Below are positions 26,577 through 35,587 of a DNA stretch of 64,000 nucleotides, in pieces. Source of the DNA: Phycobacter sedimenti (GTDB lineage: Bacteria > Pseudomonadota > Alphaproteobacteria > Rhodobacterales > Rhodobacteraceae). The notes beneath the pieces are model-generated. The model searched no databases, had not been told where the DNA came from, and worked only from the letters and a program-made list of their open reading frames with translations. A program made the translations under genes and the position numbers. The DNA is taken from contig NZ_JBBVGR010000005.1 of assembly GCF_038148855.1 (NCBI RefSeq), positions 186,001 to 250,000 of the forward strand. The letters are read 5' to 3'. Position 1 is the stretch's first letter, and the number at the start of each line of letters is the position of its first letter.

Positions 26577-27701
26577 ATGTTCACAGCTGCCATCACCGGC
26601 ACCGGGGTCTTCACCCCCTCTCAGTCCATCACCAATGCCGAACTGGTCGAGGCTTTCAACGCCTATGCCGATCGCATGAACGCGCAGAACGCCGAGGCCA
26701 TTGCCGCGGGCGAGATGGAGCCGATGCAGCATTCCTCGGAAGAGTTCATCATCAAGGCCTCGGGCATCGAGCGGCGCTATGTAATGGACAAATCCGGTAT
26801 CCTGGACCCCAAAGTGATGCACCCCCTGTTGCGCCAGCGCAGCGATGACGAGCCAGGCATCATGGCTGAAATGGCGGTCGACGCCGCGAAGAAGGCCTTG
26901 GCGCAGGCGGGTAAATCGGCTGACGATGTGGATGCGGTGATCTGCGCCGCCTCGAACATGGAGCGCGCCTATCCGGCCGTTGCCATCGAGATCCAGAACC
27001 TTCTGGGCATCAAGGGCTTTGCCTTCGACATGAACGTTGCCTGCTCTTCGGCCACCTTTGGCCTGCAGGTGGCCGCCGACATGATCCGTTCCGGCAGCAT
27101 CCGCTCGGCGCTTGTGGTCAACCCCGAGATCTGTTCGGGCCATCTGGAGTGGCGGGACCGGGATTGCCATTTCATCTTTGGCGATGTGGCCACGGCAACG
27201 CTGGTCGAGCGGATCGAAGACGCCAAAGGGCCTCATTTCGAGATCCTGTCCACCCGCTGCGCCACCGAGTTTTCCAACAATATCCGCAACAACAACGGCT
27301 TCCTGCGCCGCTCGCGGCCAGATGGGGTCGCGGATCGCCGTGACATGCAGTTCATGCAGAACGGGCGCAAGGTATTCAAGGAAGTGTTGCCCATGGTCAG
27401 CGATCACATCGCCCAGCACCTGAGCGACAGCGGCGCCTCAAGCGACAATCTGAAACGCCTGTGGCTGCATCAGGCAAACAAGTCTATGAACGATTTCATC
27501 GGCAAGAAGGTTCTGGGCCGCACCCCCACGCCAGAGGAGCAGCCTAATATTCTGCAGGATTATGCAAATACATCCTCGGCCGGGTCAATTATCGCGTTTT
27601 CGCAGCATTCCGACGATATGGCCGATCAGGACATGGGTCTGATCTGCTCCTTTGGCGCCGGCTATTCGGTTGGCTCCGTATTGCTACGCCGCCACGGTTA
27701 G
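26577..27701 (+). CDS. Beta-ketoacyl-ACP synthase III (FabH-like)
   Basis: Thiolase-fold enzyme of 374 residues. The catalytic triad is visible: Cys156 in NVACSSATFG, His in LHQANKSMND and Asn in DYANTSSAG. It is longer than E. coli FabH (about 317) because of an N-terminal insertion (EAFNAYADRMNAQNAEAIA and following residues), as in FabH-like DarB-type condensing enzymes. It could initiate fatty acid synthesis or condense other acyl groups. A housekeeping fabH would normally sit with plsX, which is not here, so an accessory role is likely. The upstream frame is not protein-like, favouring ATG 26577. Confidence 0.85.
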   Translation: MFTAAITGTGVFTPSQSITNAELVEAFNAYADRMNAQNAEAIAAGEMEPMQHSSEEFIIKASGIERRYVMDKSGILDPKVMHPLLRQRSDDEPGIMAEMAVDAAKKALAQAGKSADDVDAVICAASNMERAYPAVAIEIQNLLGIKGFAFDMNVACSSATFGLQVAADMIRSGSIRSALVVNPEICSGHLEWRDRDCHFIFGDVATATLVERIEDAKGPHFEILSTRCATEFSNNIRNNNGFLRRSRPDGVADRRDMQFMQNGRKVFKEVLPMVSDHIAQHLSDSGASSDNLKRLWLHQANKSMNDFIGKKVLGRTPTPEEQPNILQDYANTSSAGSIIAFSQHSDDMADQDMGLICSFGAGYSVGSVLLRRHG

Positions 27702-27753
27702 GTCCTCAGATCTCTGGAACCCGCCCCTGCGCCGTAACCGATGCTTGCGGCGA

Positions 27754-28224
27754 TCAGGCGCTTTCTTCCTCGAGGTGGAGCTTCATCTCGAGCAGAACCT
27801 GCTGCAGCAGAACCGTCTCCCGAAGCAGACGCTTTGCCTCGTTGACGGTGATGATGCCGTCCGCAATCGCCTCCTGATATTCGCTCATCAAGGTCGCAAA
27901 CCGCTGGCTCAGCGCGATCACGTCAGCATTGACACCACCACTGGTCCGCGCCGCGCCCCCCTCTCCTTCCTCGGAGTGGTTGTATGACAGGGTGATGTTC
28001 TTGAGATCCGCCAGGGCAGCTGTCACATGGGGAAAAGAGGCGGCGCCTTCCAGCTTTGCGACGGAATCTACGGGCATGAAACGTTCGGCATGTTCAGCAT
28101 TGTCCGAATAATACCGCCCCAAGGTGGCCTTGGACTTACCGGTGATCTGACAGGCTGCCTCGATTCCGACATCCTTGACCAGGGCTTCCGTGTGCTTTTT
28201 CAGGTACGTACCAATGTCTGCCAT
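27754..28224 (-). CDS. HTH-containing conserved hypothetical protein
   Basis: Protein of 156 residues. Residues 10-45 form a helix-turn-helix-like region (AACQITGKSKATLGRYYSD), followed by a proline/aspartate segment naming target-like contacts and a long C-terminal helix (about residues 105-150) rich in Glu and Leu that could form a coiled coil or dimer interface. It is probably a small DNA-binding protein; the target is unknown. A perfect 18-bp palindrome lies 20 bp before its start codon and might be its own operator. Confidence 0.7.
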   Translation of the reverse strand: MADIGTYLKKHTEALVKDVGIEAACQITGKSKATLGRYYSDNAEHAERFMPVDSVAKLEGAASFPHVTAALADLKNITLSYNHSEEGEGGAARTSGGVNADVIALSQRFATLMSEYQEAIADGIITVNEAKRLLRETVLLQQVLLEMKLHLEEESA

Positions 28225-28244
28225 GTAGTCTCACTAATTCGCGG

Positions 28245-28262
28245 TTCCCCGTGGGCGGGGAA
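28245..28262. promoter_or_regulatory. Perfect palindrome upstream of the HTH gene
   Basis: TTCCCCG-TGGG-CGGGGAA is a 7-bp inverted repeat with a 4-base centre, 20 bp upstream of the ATG of the HTH gene. It could be a protein-binding site or an mRNA hairpin in the leader. The rest of the 482-bp region up to thymidine kinase shows only one weak open frame (28368-28676). Confidence 0.4.
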
Positions 28263-28367
28263 TGAAATCGACAATTTCCCATGCTCTCCTTTTAAACGAA
28301 TTGCAATACTTGATCCATCCCTTGCGTTTTCAGGGATTTAACGAGTGTCCCCGATGCCATTCCTGCA

Positions 28368-28676
28368 TCATTTTGGGGTGAAGCGGGCTTTGTGAGTGAG
28401 GTTGAGCTTCTGCATATTTTCGGGGCTCTCGTTTACCAGTGTGCGTGGGTAATCGATTGGGTCCCTGTTCTCTGCGTCCTTGGCGGCATCTGCACCTTTC
28501 CATCCCCAGGGCTCGCTATTGCCCGGATCGGACAGAGCACCGCGCAAGGACGCAATTCGTTTCCAGGTCTTTGCATCATCCCATATCAGTATCGAGGATC
28601 GGCAGGTTTCGCGGCAAATGCGGAAACGGGAAGCCGGATCCGGTGCAGCACGGAAACGGAGCGATTTGCTGTTCAC
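28368..28676 (-). CDS. Possible small protein, 102 residues, weak evidence
   Basis: A GTG-started frame on the minus strand in the gap before thymidine kinase. The middle of the translation (LIWDDAKTWKRIASLRGAL and NSEPWGWKGADAAKDAENRD) reads like a plausible protein, with Trp and Asp/Lys balance, but the N-terminus is arginine/serine-rich and there is no family match or clear ribosome binding site. The other strand has no better frame. Kept as a low-confidence call. Confidence 0.28.
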   Translation of the reverse strand: MNSKSLRFRAAPDPASRFRICRETCRSSILIWDDAKTWKRIASLRGALSDPGNSEPWGWKGADAAKDAENRDPIDYPRTLVNESPENMQKLNLTHKARFTPK

Positions 28677-28706
28677 TCACCCGATACCAAAGGGTAAACC
28701 GCCCCT

Positions 28707-29300
28707 ATGGCAAAGCTCTACTTTCACTACTCCACCATGAACGCGGGCAAGTCGGCTGTACTGCTCCAGGCGTCGCACAACTATCGCGAAAACAACATGG
28801 AAACCTACCTGCTGACTGCCCGCATCGATGATCGCGCCGGCGCAGGGCGGATCGCGTCTCGGATCGGGATAAGCGAAGCGGCGGATGTGTTTTCTCCTGA
28901 GGACGACCTGTTCGATCGGATCAAGTCCCGCCTGGATCAGGGGCCGCTGGCGAGCATCTTTATTGACGAGGCGCAGTTTCTGTCCCCCGACCAGGTCTGG
29001 CAGCTGGCCCGCGTGGTGGATGATCTGGGCGTGCCGGTCTTGTGCTATGGGCTGCGGGTGGATTTCCAGGGCAACCTGTTTCCGGGATCTGCCACCTTGC
29101 TTGCCCTGGCCGATGAGATGCGCGAAGTGCGCACCATCTGCCACTGCGGCAAGAAGGCGACCATGGTGATCAGACAGGATGGGCAGGGCCGCACCATCAC
29201 TGAAGGCGAACAAGTTCAGATCGGCGGAAATGAGACCTATGTCTCGCTGTGCCGCCGCCACTGGCGAGAAGCCGTAGGCGACCGGCCCACAGCCTCCTGA
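28707..29300 (+). CDS. tdk: Thymidine kinase
   Basis: Cytosolic salvage enzyme of 197 residues phosphorylating thymidine. The P-loop is STMNAGKSA (residues 9-17), the catalytic-base region is IFIDEAQFL near residue 90, and the zinc-binding cysteines are in CHCGKKA near 148-154 and CRRHW near 186-190. The lasso/substrate loop VQIGGNETYVSLC is present. Length and motifs match type II bacterial thymidine kinases. It is followed on the opposite strand by a 2-hydroxyacid dehydrogenase gene only 5 bp away. Confidence 0.95.
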   Translation: MAKLYFHYSTMNAGKSAVLLQASHNYRENNMETYLLTARIDDRAGAGRIASRIGISEAADVFSPEDDLFDRIKSRLDQGPLASIFIDEAQFLSPDQVWQLARVVDDLGVPVLCYGLRVDFQGNLFPGSATLLALADEMREVRTICHCGKKATMVIRQDGQGRTITEGEQVQIGGNETYVSLCRRHWREAVGDRPTAS

Positions 29301-29305
29301 TCCGA

Positions 29306-30256
29306 TCAGACCGGGTTGGGCAGAGCCTTTCCGGAGACAAAGGCGGCCACGTTATCAAGGGCCATGTGGCCCATGTTGGTGCGCACTTCCTCGGTCGCGG
29401 TGCCAAGGTGCGGGAGCAGTGTCACCGTGTCCAGCTCACGCAGGGCCTCTGGCACCTTGGGTTCGAACTCGTAGACATCAAGTCCAGCCCCGGCTAGCCG
29501 CGCGTCCTGCAGCGCCGCGATCAGAGCACTTTCTTTCACGATCTCGCCCCGCGCTATGTTGATCAGATGTGCATGAGGCTGCATGGCAGCAAGAATGTCC
29601 TCATCAACGAGATGCCGGGTTTCAGCGCCGCCCGGAACCGCGACCACCAGAAAGTCGACCAGAGCAGCCATATCAGCCAAGGATTCGCAACGGGTAACAG
29701 GATATCCCGGCTCCTTGTCGCTGCGCGCCGTGTAGAACACCTTCATGCCAAAGCCGAAATGACAGCGCCGCCCGATTGCCGCGCCGATCCGTCCCAATCC
29801 GATGATCCCGACACTCTTGCCGGTCACATGCTGACCGAGCATCTGGGTCGGATGCCACCCCTCCCAGGCACCGGAGCGTACCAGCCGCTCCCCCTCGCCG
29901 GCACGGCGCGCCGACATCAGGATCAGGGTCATCGCGATATCGGCAGTGGCATCCGTGACCGCGCCCGGCGTATTGGTAACCGAAATACCGGCAGCGCGGG
30001 CTGCCGAGGCATCGATATGATTGTAGCCGACACCGAAATTGGCCAGCAGACGGCACCGCGCCTTCGTAGCGCTGGCAATCACATCCGCCGAAAAAAGATC
30101 CCCAAGGGTCGGCATCACAACATCATAGTCGCGAAGGGCGCGCTCCATTTCCGCGCGGCTGAGCACCCCCGTATCAGGGCGAATATCCACATCGAATTCA
30201 GCCCGCGCCCGCGCTTCGACTGCGGCGGTCATCGGCCGTGTGATCAATAGTTTCAT
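29306..30256 (-). CDS. D-isomer-specific 2-hydroxyacid dehydrogenase
   Basis: NAD(P)-dependent oxidoreductase of 316 residues, probably glyoxylate/hydroxypyruvate reductase-like. The nucleotide-binding signature is GIIGLGRIGAAIGRRC near residue 150; catalytic Arg lies in NIARGEIV, Glu in LDVYEFEP and His in LPHLGTAT. The start ATG at 30256 gives MKLLITRPM, a usual N-terminus. It lies 2 bp downstream of csaA in an operon-like arrangement with csaA and proC. Substrate specificity is not readable. Confidence 0.9.
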   Translation of the reverse strand: MKLLITRPMTAAVEARARAEFDVDIRPDTGVLSRAEMERALRDYDVVMPTLGDLFSADVIASATKARCRLLANFGVGYNHIDASAARAAGISVTNTPGAVTDATADIAMTLILMSARRAGEGERLVRSGAWEGWHPTQMLGQHVTGKSVGIIGLGRIGAAIGRRCHFGFGMKVFYTARSDKEPGYPVTRCESLADMAALVDFLVVAVPGGAETRHLVDEDILAAMQPHAHLINIARGEIVKESALIAALQDARLAGAGLDVYEFEPKVPEALRELDTVTLLPHLGTATEEVRTNMGHMALDNVAAFVSGKALPNPV

Positions 30257-30258
30257 GG

Positions 30259-30597
30259 TCAGTGCATCCTTCCGCCAAGGGGAACCGGGCCATCGGGGCC
30301 GATCAGACGGATCTCGCCCGCCTCATCCGGCAGGCCAAGAACCAGCACCTCGGACATGAATTTGCCAATCTGCCGCGGCGGGAAGTTGACCACGGCCAGA
30401 ACCTGTTTCCCCACCAGCGTTTCCGGCGTGTAGTGCGCCGTCACCTGGGCCGAGGTCTTTTTCTCGCCGATCTCGTCGCCAAAATCGATCCACATCTTGA
30501 TCGCAGGCTTGCGGGCCTCCGGGTAAGGCTCTGCCCGCACCACCTTGCCGACGCGGATATCGACCTTCAGGAAATCATCAAAGGTAATCTCACTCAC
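30259..30597 (-). CDS. csaA: CsaA-like tRNA-binding protein
   Basis: Small protein of 112 residues consisting of one tRNA-binding OB fold. Motifs include FLKVDIRVGKVVRAEPYPEA (residues 9-28), AIKMWIDFG and the C-terminal GPDGPVPLGGRMH. CsaA-type proteins bind tRNA or act as export-related chaperones in Bacillus. The start is a GTG at 30597 with AAAGGAG seven bases upstream. The gene overlaps the end of proC by 8 bp, so the two are likely co-translated. Confidence 0.9.
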   Translation of the reverse strand: MSEITFDDFLKVDIRVGKVVRAEPYPEARKPAIKMWIDFGDEIGEKKTSAQVTAHYTPETLVGKQVLAVVNFPPRQIGKFMSEVLVLGLPDEAGEIRLIGPDGPVPLGGRMH

Positions 30598-31405
30598 CTG
30601 AAAGCTCCTTTGATCGGTTCGCGGCTGCGGCTACCGCACGGTTCAGAAGCTCAGGAAATCCGCCATCCTTGTCCATCAGAACCTCAAGCGCCGCCTGAGT
30701 CGTTCCATTGGGGCTTGTCACATTGATGCGCAACTGCTCGGGGCTTTCATCGGCGGCTTCAGCCAGGGCCCCTGCGCCCGCAACCGTTGCCTTGGCAAGC
30801 TGCATGGCGAGATCGGCAGGAAGCCCCTGCGCCTCGCCAGCGGCGGCCAGCGTTTCGATCAGGTGGAATACATATGCGGGGCCGGAGCCACTGACGCCGG
30901 TTACCGCGTCCATCTGATCCTCGGACTGAAGCCGAACGGTCTGACCAATTGCCGACAACAGGGATTCAGCCATATCCAGATGCTGTGCGCCGCTTTGGCT
31001 GTTGCCGATCAGGGCGGTGATGCCGCGCCCGATCGCGGCCGGCGTATTGGGCATCGCACGCACGATCGGGGTCCTGCCCCCCAGCATCGCCTCGTAACTT
31101 GCACAGGAAATCCCTGCCGCGACCGAGATGAACAATGTGTCGCCGTTGCCCAGCGCCTTGAGGCTGGGGAGCGCATCACCCATCATCTGCGGTTTGACAG
31201 CAATCAGAACGATCGCCGGATTTTCCGGAAGGCCCTGGTTGATCGCGACACCCGTGCCCTTCAGCCAGTCAGACGGATAAGGATCAAGCACCCAGACCGA
31301 CGATGCAGGCAACCCGCCCTCCAGCCAGCCCGCCAGCATGGCCGAGCCCATCTTGCCGCAGCCCAGCAGAACGAGCCCCCGCCCAGCGATTGCATTCATG
31401 TCCAT
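30590..31405 (-). CDS. proC: Pyrroline-5-carboxylate reductase
   Basis: NAD(P)H enzyme of 271 residues making proline from pyrroline-5-carboxylate. The Rossmann motif VLLGCGKMGSAMLAG is near residues 11-25; the C-terminal dimerisation region has GSGPAYVFHLIE and TSPNGTTQAALEVL, both hallmarks of ProC. The frame is open upstream for 93 codons, but the ATG at 31405 gives the correct family N-terminus. It is first in a proC-csaA-dehydrogenase run, with ybjN-like gene upstream. Confidence 0.95.
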   Translation of the reverse strand: MDMNAIAGRGLVLLGCGKMGSAMLAGWLEGGLPASSVWVLDPYPSDWLKGTGVAINQGLPENPAIVLIAVKPQMMGDALPSLKALGNGDTLFISVAAGISCASYEAMLGGRTPIVRAMPNTPAAIGRGITALIGNSQSGAQHLDMAESLLSAIGQTVRLQSEDQMDAVTGVSGSGPAYVFHLIETLAAAGEAQGLPADLAMQLAKATVAGAGALAEAADESPEQLRINVTSPNGTTQAALEVLMDKDGGFPELLNRAVAAAANRSKELSGE

Positions 31406-31449
31406 GGTTTTGCCCCCCAGTGTTCGTTTCTCACCCTCGGGGCACAGGT

Positions 31450-31950
31450 TTATGCGCGACCATAGGCCTCTGCAATGGCCACCTGCAAAGACTCGCTTGG
31501 GGACTGGCCGGCCCAGGTTGTCAGTTGCACAGCCGGGTAATAGCGCTCGCTGTTGGAGACGGCCGCATGGATCATCGCATCGATCTGGCTGGGGCTGGCC
31601 GCCTGCCCGCCCGATAGGATCAGACCATAGCGATAAAGCATCAGCTTGTGCTCCGCCCAATAGGTAAAGGCCCCGGCCCAGCATTGGTCATTGATCAGGT
31701 TCAAGAGCTCGTAAAGCTGCGGCAGCTTGTCTTCGGGCGGCTCCATTTCAAAGCTGCAGACCAGGCGCAGGGTCTCTTCATAGCCCGACCACGCCAGCGT
31801 GACAGAATAGGTGCGCCACTGCCCTTCGACCGCCATGGCGATCTGATCGTCGCCGATACGATCAAAATCCCAGTCGTGGTGGGAGGCAATGTTTTCGACG
31901 ATGTCGATGGGGTGAATGTCGTCTTCCAGATGATGCTCGGATAGGGCCAT
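31450..31950 (-). CDS. YbjN domain-containing protein
   Basis: Protein of 166 residues belonging to the YbjN family, with the type III secretion chaperone-like fold. Typical wording includes IDIVENIASHHDWDFDRI near residue 15-32, a QWRTYSVTLAW strand and LINDQCWAGAF. Function is poorly known; E. coli YbjN affects motility and stress. The ATG at 31950 has AGAGGTGG upstream. It lies 44 bp upstream of proC on the same strand. Confidence 0.88.
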   Translation of the reverse strand: MALSEHHLEDDIHPIDIVENIASHHDWDFDRIGDDQIAMAVEGQWRTYSVTLAWSGYEETLRLVCSFEMEPPEDKLPQLYELLNLINDQCWAGAFTYWAEHKLMLYRYGLILSGGQAASPSQIDAMIHAAVSNSERYYPAVQLTTWAGQSPSESLQVAIAEAYGRA

Positions 31951-32235
31951 GATGCCACCTCTCTGGTATCTAGCATTGGGGCCTCTACGGACCCGCAAGA
32001 GCTAGCTTTGCGCTCAATGGACCGGGGAGGCATCCCCGCTCCCATACTAGATATGGTGGCGGCGCAAGGACAGGCTGGCAACCCTTTATTTGGGGATATC
32101 TGCAATAAGTTGTGGATGAAGTGGAAAGGCACCCAAAATCTCGGCAAACCGCCTGGGGTGCTTTGGACGGGTTCTGCCTGAGGTCATCGGCGACCGGGAC
32201 GCTCGCTCACCGGGCTTTGCCAGCGCAGGTCAGCA

Positions 32236-32265
32236 CGTCTCCTGCGCTAGTGATCGCAGGAGACG
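32236..32265. repeat. 11-bp inverted repeat in the ybjN-ubiK gap
   Basis: CGTCTCCTGCG (32236-32246) and CGCAGGAGACG (32255-32265) form a perfect stem with an 8-base loop, 35 bp after the ubiK stop on the minus strand. No T tract follows. It may stop or stabilise the ubiK transcript. The remaining sequence of this 350-bp gap (31951-32300) shows no convincing gene. Confidence 0.5.
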
Positions 32266-32300
32266 CCAAAGGAGCATTCAGCAATACAATAAAGGTGCGG

Positions 32301-32549
32301 TCAGTCTTTCGACGCGGCTTCCAGCGCATCCAGCCGCGCCCTGAGCGCTTCATTCTCCTCGCGCGCCTTTTGTGCCATGGCTCGGACCGCATCGAATTCT
32401 TCGCGGGTGACAAAATCGCGATCCGCCAGCCAGCGGTCGATCAGACTTTTCATTGCGGTTTCGGCTTCTTCGCGCGCCCCATGGGCAACGCCCATGGCAT
32501 TGGTCATCAACTGGGAAATGTCGTCCAGAATCTTATTGCGGCTTTGCAT
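32301..32549 (-). CDS. ubiK: UbiK accessory factor family protein (BMFP)
   Basis: Small protein of 82 residues. Residues 1-45 are an amphipathic helix region (KILDDISQLMTNAMGVAHG) and residues 50-80 a coiled coil (QKAREENEALRARLDALEAA). This is the DUF526/BMFP family, including UbiK, an accessory factor for ubiquinone synthesis in the aerobic Ubi complex. The start at 32549 is preferred over an in-frame ATG at 32561 because GGAG lies six bases before it. It is divergent from lgt. Confidence 0.85.
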   Translation of the reverse strand: MQSRNKILDDISQLMTNAMGVAHGAREEAETAMKSLIDRWLADRDFVTREEFDAVRAMAQKAREENEALRARLDALEAASKD

Positions 32550-32652
32550 CGTCTTCTCCATCTCAGGCTTGTGCTCTATATGGGCAACCAGAGGGCCATC
32601 GGCAAGCCATTGCCGTGCCCCGTTGACTTCCCTTCCCCGGCAAAGGCATTGA

Positions 32653-33558
32653 GTGGCCATGCATGCCATGATCCAATTCCCCGACCTCTCGCCCGAGATT
32701 TTCTCCATTTCCCTTTTTGGATTGGAGTTTGCCCTGCGCTGGTATGCGCTGGCCTATATCGTCGGTATCGTGATCGCATGGCGCCTTGCTGTCATGGCCC
32801 TGAACCGCCCTGCGCTCTGGCCCGGCGGGCAAGTCCCGATGCGGCCCGCGCAGGTAGAAGATCTGCTGACCTGGATCGTGCTGGGCGTCATTCTCGGCGG
32901 CCGCCTTGGGTTCGTTCTGTTCTATCAACCGGGGTACTACCTTTCGAATCCGTCACAGATCCTGCGCATCTGGGAAGGCGGCATGGCCTTTCATGGCGGT
33001 CTCATCGGGGTTGTTCTGGCCTCATGGATCTACGCGAGCCGCCACAACATCCCCAAACTGCAGATGGCCGACCTTGTCGCCTTTACGGTGCCCTGGGGGC
33101 TGCTGCTGGGGCGACTTTCAAATTTCGTCAATGCTGAACTATGGGGCCGCCCGACCGACTTGCCCTGGGGCGTCGCCTTTCCCGGTCAGGCTGCTCAGGA
33201 CTGCGGGCAAGCGCTGGGAGAGATCTGCGCACGCCACCCCTCGCAGCTATATGAGGCTGCGCTGGAAGGATTGATTCTTGGCCTGGCGCTGCTTTGGCTT
33301 GTGTTCCGGCGCGGGGCATTCCTGGCGCCGGGCCTCGCTCTGGGAACCTTTTTGGCCGGGTATGGCGCCGCACGGTTCGTGGTTGAATTTGCCCGCCAGC
33401 CCGATGCGCAGTTTGTTTCTCCAGGCAATCCCCTTGGGCTGGCGTTTCACATCGATGGCTATGGGCTGACCATGGGACAGATGCTGTCGCTGCCGATGAT
33501 CGCCTTGGGGCTTGCCTTTGCCCTTAATGCCCTGCGCACCAAAAGGCCTGCAACATGA
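32653..33558 (+). CDS. lgt: Prolipoprotein diacylglyceryl transferase
   Basis: Inner-membrane enzyme of 301 residues transferring diacylglycerol to the lipobox cysteine of prolipoproteins, first step of lipoprotein maturation. Several membrane helices are visible, with family motifs HGGLIG near residue 113-118 and GRLSNFVNAELWGR near residue 154-167 (the usual form has GN where this has SN). The start is a GTG at 32653 six bases after AAAGG; an ATG at 32659 is also possible. It overlaps midA by 4 bp and heads a three-gene operon. Confidence 0.95.
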   Translation: MAMHAMIQFPDLSPEIFSISLFGLEFALRWYALAYIVGIVIAWRLAVMALNRPALWPGGQVPMRPAQVEDLLTWIVLGVILGGRLGFVLFYQPGYYLSNPSQILRIWEGGMAFHGGLIGVVLASWIYASRHNIPKLQMADLVAFTVPWGLLLGRLSNFVNAELWGRPTDLPWGVAFPGQAAQDCGQALGEICARHPSQLYEAALEGLILGLALLWLVFRRGAFLAPGLALGTFLAGYGAARFVVEFARQPDAQFVSPGNPLGLAFHIDGYGLTMGQMLSLPMIALGLAFALNALRTKRPAT

Positions 33559-34622
33559 GCCTCCTGGATCACCTCATCGCCCGGATCGATATCGACGGCC
33601 CTATGAGCCTTGCGGACTATATGGCCGAATGCCTGCTCAACCCGAAGCACGGCTATTACACCACCCGCGATCCGCTTGGGGCCGCCGGGGATTTCACCAC
33701 TGCACCAGAGATCAGCCAGATGTTTGGCGAGCTGATCGGGCTGTGCCTTGCCCAGGCTTGGCTCGACCAGGGATCGCCGACGCCGTTTACGCTGGCCGAA
33801 CTCGGTCCGGGTCGCGGCACTCTCATGGCGGATCTGCTGCGCGCCACCCGCGCCGTCTCCGGCTTTCATGACGCTCTCGCCGTGCATCTGGTCGAAGCCT
33901 CCCCCACCTTGCGCGCAGCACAAGCTGAGGCCCTGCAAGGCCATGAACCAACCTGGCATGACAGCATCGACACCCTGCCACAGCAGCCATTGTTTCTGGT
34001 GGCGAACGAGTTCTTCGACGCCCTGCCCGTGCGCCAGTTCATGCGCGACGGCGCAGGATGGCGTGAGAAGCGTATCGGCCTTCCAGAGGGGGCACTGTCC
34101 TTTGGGCTCGGTCCGGCATCAGAGCAGCCCGCGCTCTCCCACCGGATGGAAGACACCCGTGATGGCGATCTGGTCGAGATTTGCGAGGCGGCCGCCCCGA
34201 TCACCGCGGCCATCGCAGAGCGGATCGCAACCTACGGCGGCGCGGCGCTGATCATCGACTATGGCGACTGGCGCTCGCTTGGCGACACGCTGCAAGCCCT
34301 GCGCGATCATGCGACTTGCGATCCACTTGAGGCGCCGGGCATGGCCGATCTGACCACCCATGTGGATTTCGAAACCCTGTGCGGCGCGGCACGATCTGAA
34401 GGCTGCGCTTTTTCGCGCCTGACCCCGCAGGGCGTCTTTCTCGAACGGCTGGGCATCACCGATCGTGCCCGCGCCCTGGCGGCACCACTGCAAGGCGACC
34501 CGCTTGAAACCCTCATCGCCGCACATCGGCGGTTGACGCACCCCGAGGAAATGGGAAACCTGTTCAAAGTGCTGGGCCTTTTTCCCACCTCCGCCACACC
34601 TCCACCGGGGCTGCAGTCATGA
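33555..34622 (+). CDS. MidA/NDUFAF7-type SAM-dependent methyltransferase
   Basis: Protein of 355 residues of the MidA (DUF185) family, whose mitochondrial member NDUFAF7 methylates an arginine of complex I subunit NDUFS2. The opening PMSLADYMAECLLNPKHGYY and AAGDFTTAPEISQMFGELIG are diagnostic; the SAM-binding loop LAELGPGRGTL is near residue 75. Later LVANEFFDALPVRQF is also typical. It overlaps lgt and pgeF by 4 bp each, so all three are translationally coupled. Confidence 0.93.
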   Translation: MSLLDHLIARIDIDGPMSLADYMAECLLNPKHGYYTTRDPLGAAGDFTTAPEISQMFGELIGLCLAQAWLDQGSPTPFTLAELGPGRGTLMADLLRATRAVSGFHDALAVHLVEASPTLRAAQAEALQGHEPTWHDSIDTLPQQPLFLVANEFFDALPVRQFMRDGAGWREKRIGLPEGALSFGLGPASEQPALSHRMEDTRDGDLVEICEAAAPITAAIAERIATYGGAALIIDYGDWRSLGDTLQALRDHATCDPLEAPGMADLTTHVDFETLCGAARSEGCAFSRLTPQGVFLERLGITDRARALAAPLQGDPLETLIAAHRRLTHPEEMGNLFKVLGLFPTSATPPPGLQS

Positions 34623-35374
34623 CTCTGGAAATTCTCACATCCGACCTGCTCTCTCCGCTGCGGCACGGGTTCTTCACCCGCCACGGCGGAGCGTCCTCCG
34701 GCATTTTTGAGGGCCTCAACTGCGGGCTGGGATCCTCGGATCAGCGCGAAGCCGTCGCACTCAACCGCGCTCGCGTTGCGGCAGCGATGGAGGTGGCACC
34801 GGAGCAGTTGGCGCGGGTCAATCAGATTCACTCACCGGATGTTGCCGTCATAGAAGAGGCACAGGGCGAGTTGGTGGCTGCGGATGCCATGGTCACTCGT
34901 GTTCCCGGCCTCGCCCTGTCCATACTGACCGCCGATTGCCAGCCCGTTCTCTTTGCAGACCCCGAAGGCGGCGTGATCGGCGCCGCTCATGCCGGGTGGC
35001 GGGGCGCATTGGATGGCGTTCTTGAGGCAACGGTGGACGAAATGGTGCGCCTTGGCGCATCGCGAGACCGCATCAGAGCTGTGATCGGACCAACGATTTC
35101 CCAGCGCGCCTACGAGGTAGGACCCGAGTTCTTTGAGGATTTCATGGCTGAAAACCCGGAGAATGCCCGCTTTTTTGCAAATGGCGAGGGGGATCGTTTC
35201 CTGTTTGACCTGCCAGGCCTCGGGCTCCACAAACTGCGCAGCGCAGGCATCCAAGAGGCGCAGTGGACACGCCATTGCACGTATAGCGATCCCAAACGTT
35301 TCTACTCCTATCGTCGGGCGACCCATGAAAGCCAAGCCGACTACGGCAGGCTGATCTCCTGCATTCGCCTATAG
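34619..35374 (+). CDS. pgeF: Peptidoglycan editing factor PgeF (laccase-domain protein)
   Basis: Protein of 251 residues of the YfiH/PgeF family. Members remove misincorporated L-Ser from UDP-MurNAc-peptide precursors and have also been described as multicopper oxidases or purine nucleoside enzymes. The N-terminal FFTRHGGASSGIFEGLNCG is typical, with the zinc site residues in LTADCQPVLF (Cys near 102) and GAAHAGWRGALDGV (His near 123). It ends the lgt-midA-pgeF operon. Confidence 0.94.
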   Translation: MTLEILTSDLLSPLRHGFFTRHGGASSGIFEGLNCGLGSSDQREAVALNRARVAAAMEVAPEQLARVNQIHSPDVAVIEEAQGELVAADAMVTRVPGLALSILTADCQPVLFADPEGGVIGAAHAGWRGALDGVLEATVDEMVRLGASRDRIRAVIGPTISQRAYEVGPEFFEDFMAENPENARFFANGEGDRFLFDLPGLGLHKLRSAGIQEAQWTRHCTYSDPKRFYSYRRATHESQADYGRLISCIRL

Positions 35375-35587
35375 ACCAGGCACAAGCGCCCCCTCGGTTT
35401 TGGGAACTTGCCAACCCGGAACAGGACCGGTTTCCCTTCGCCACTGGCGCCAGAGGCGCTCAATTGTGGCGCTATTGACCCGCTCTGCCGGTGCTTTTCC
35501 ATGCCATCGCCTTATTCGCGTCGCATTGATTACCGATAACTCGTTCCATACCGAGACGATCCAGTATGGAGACGGCAGGAGCACTCA

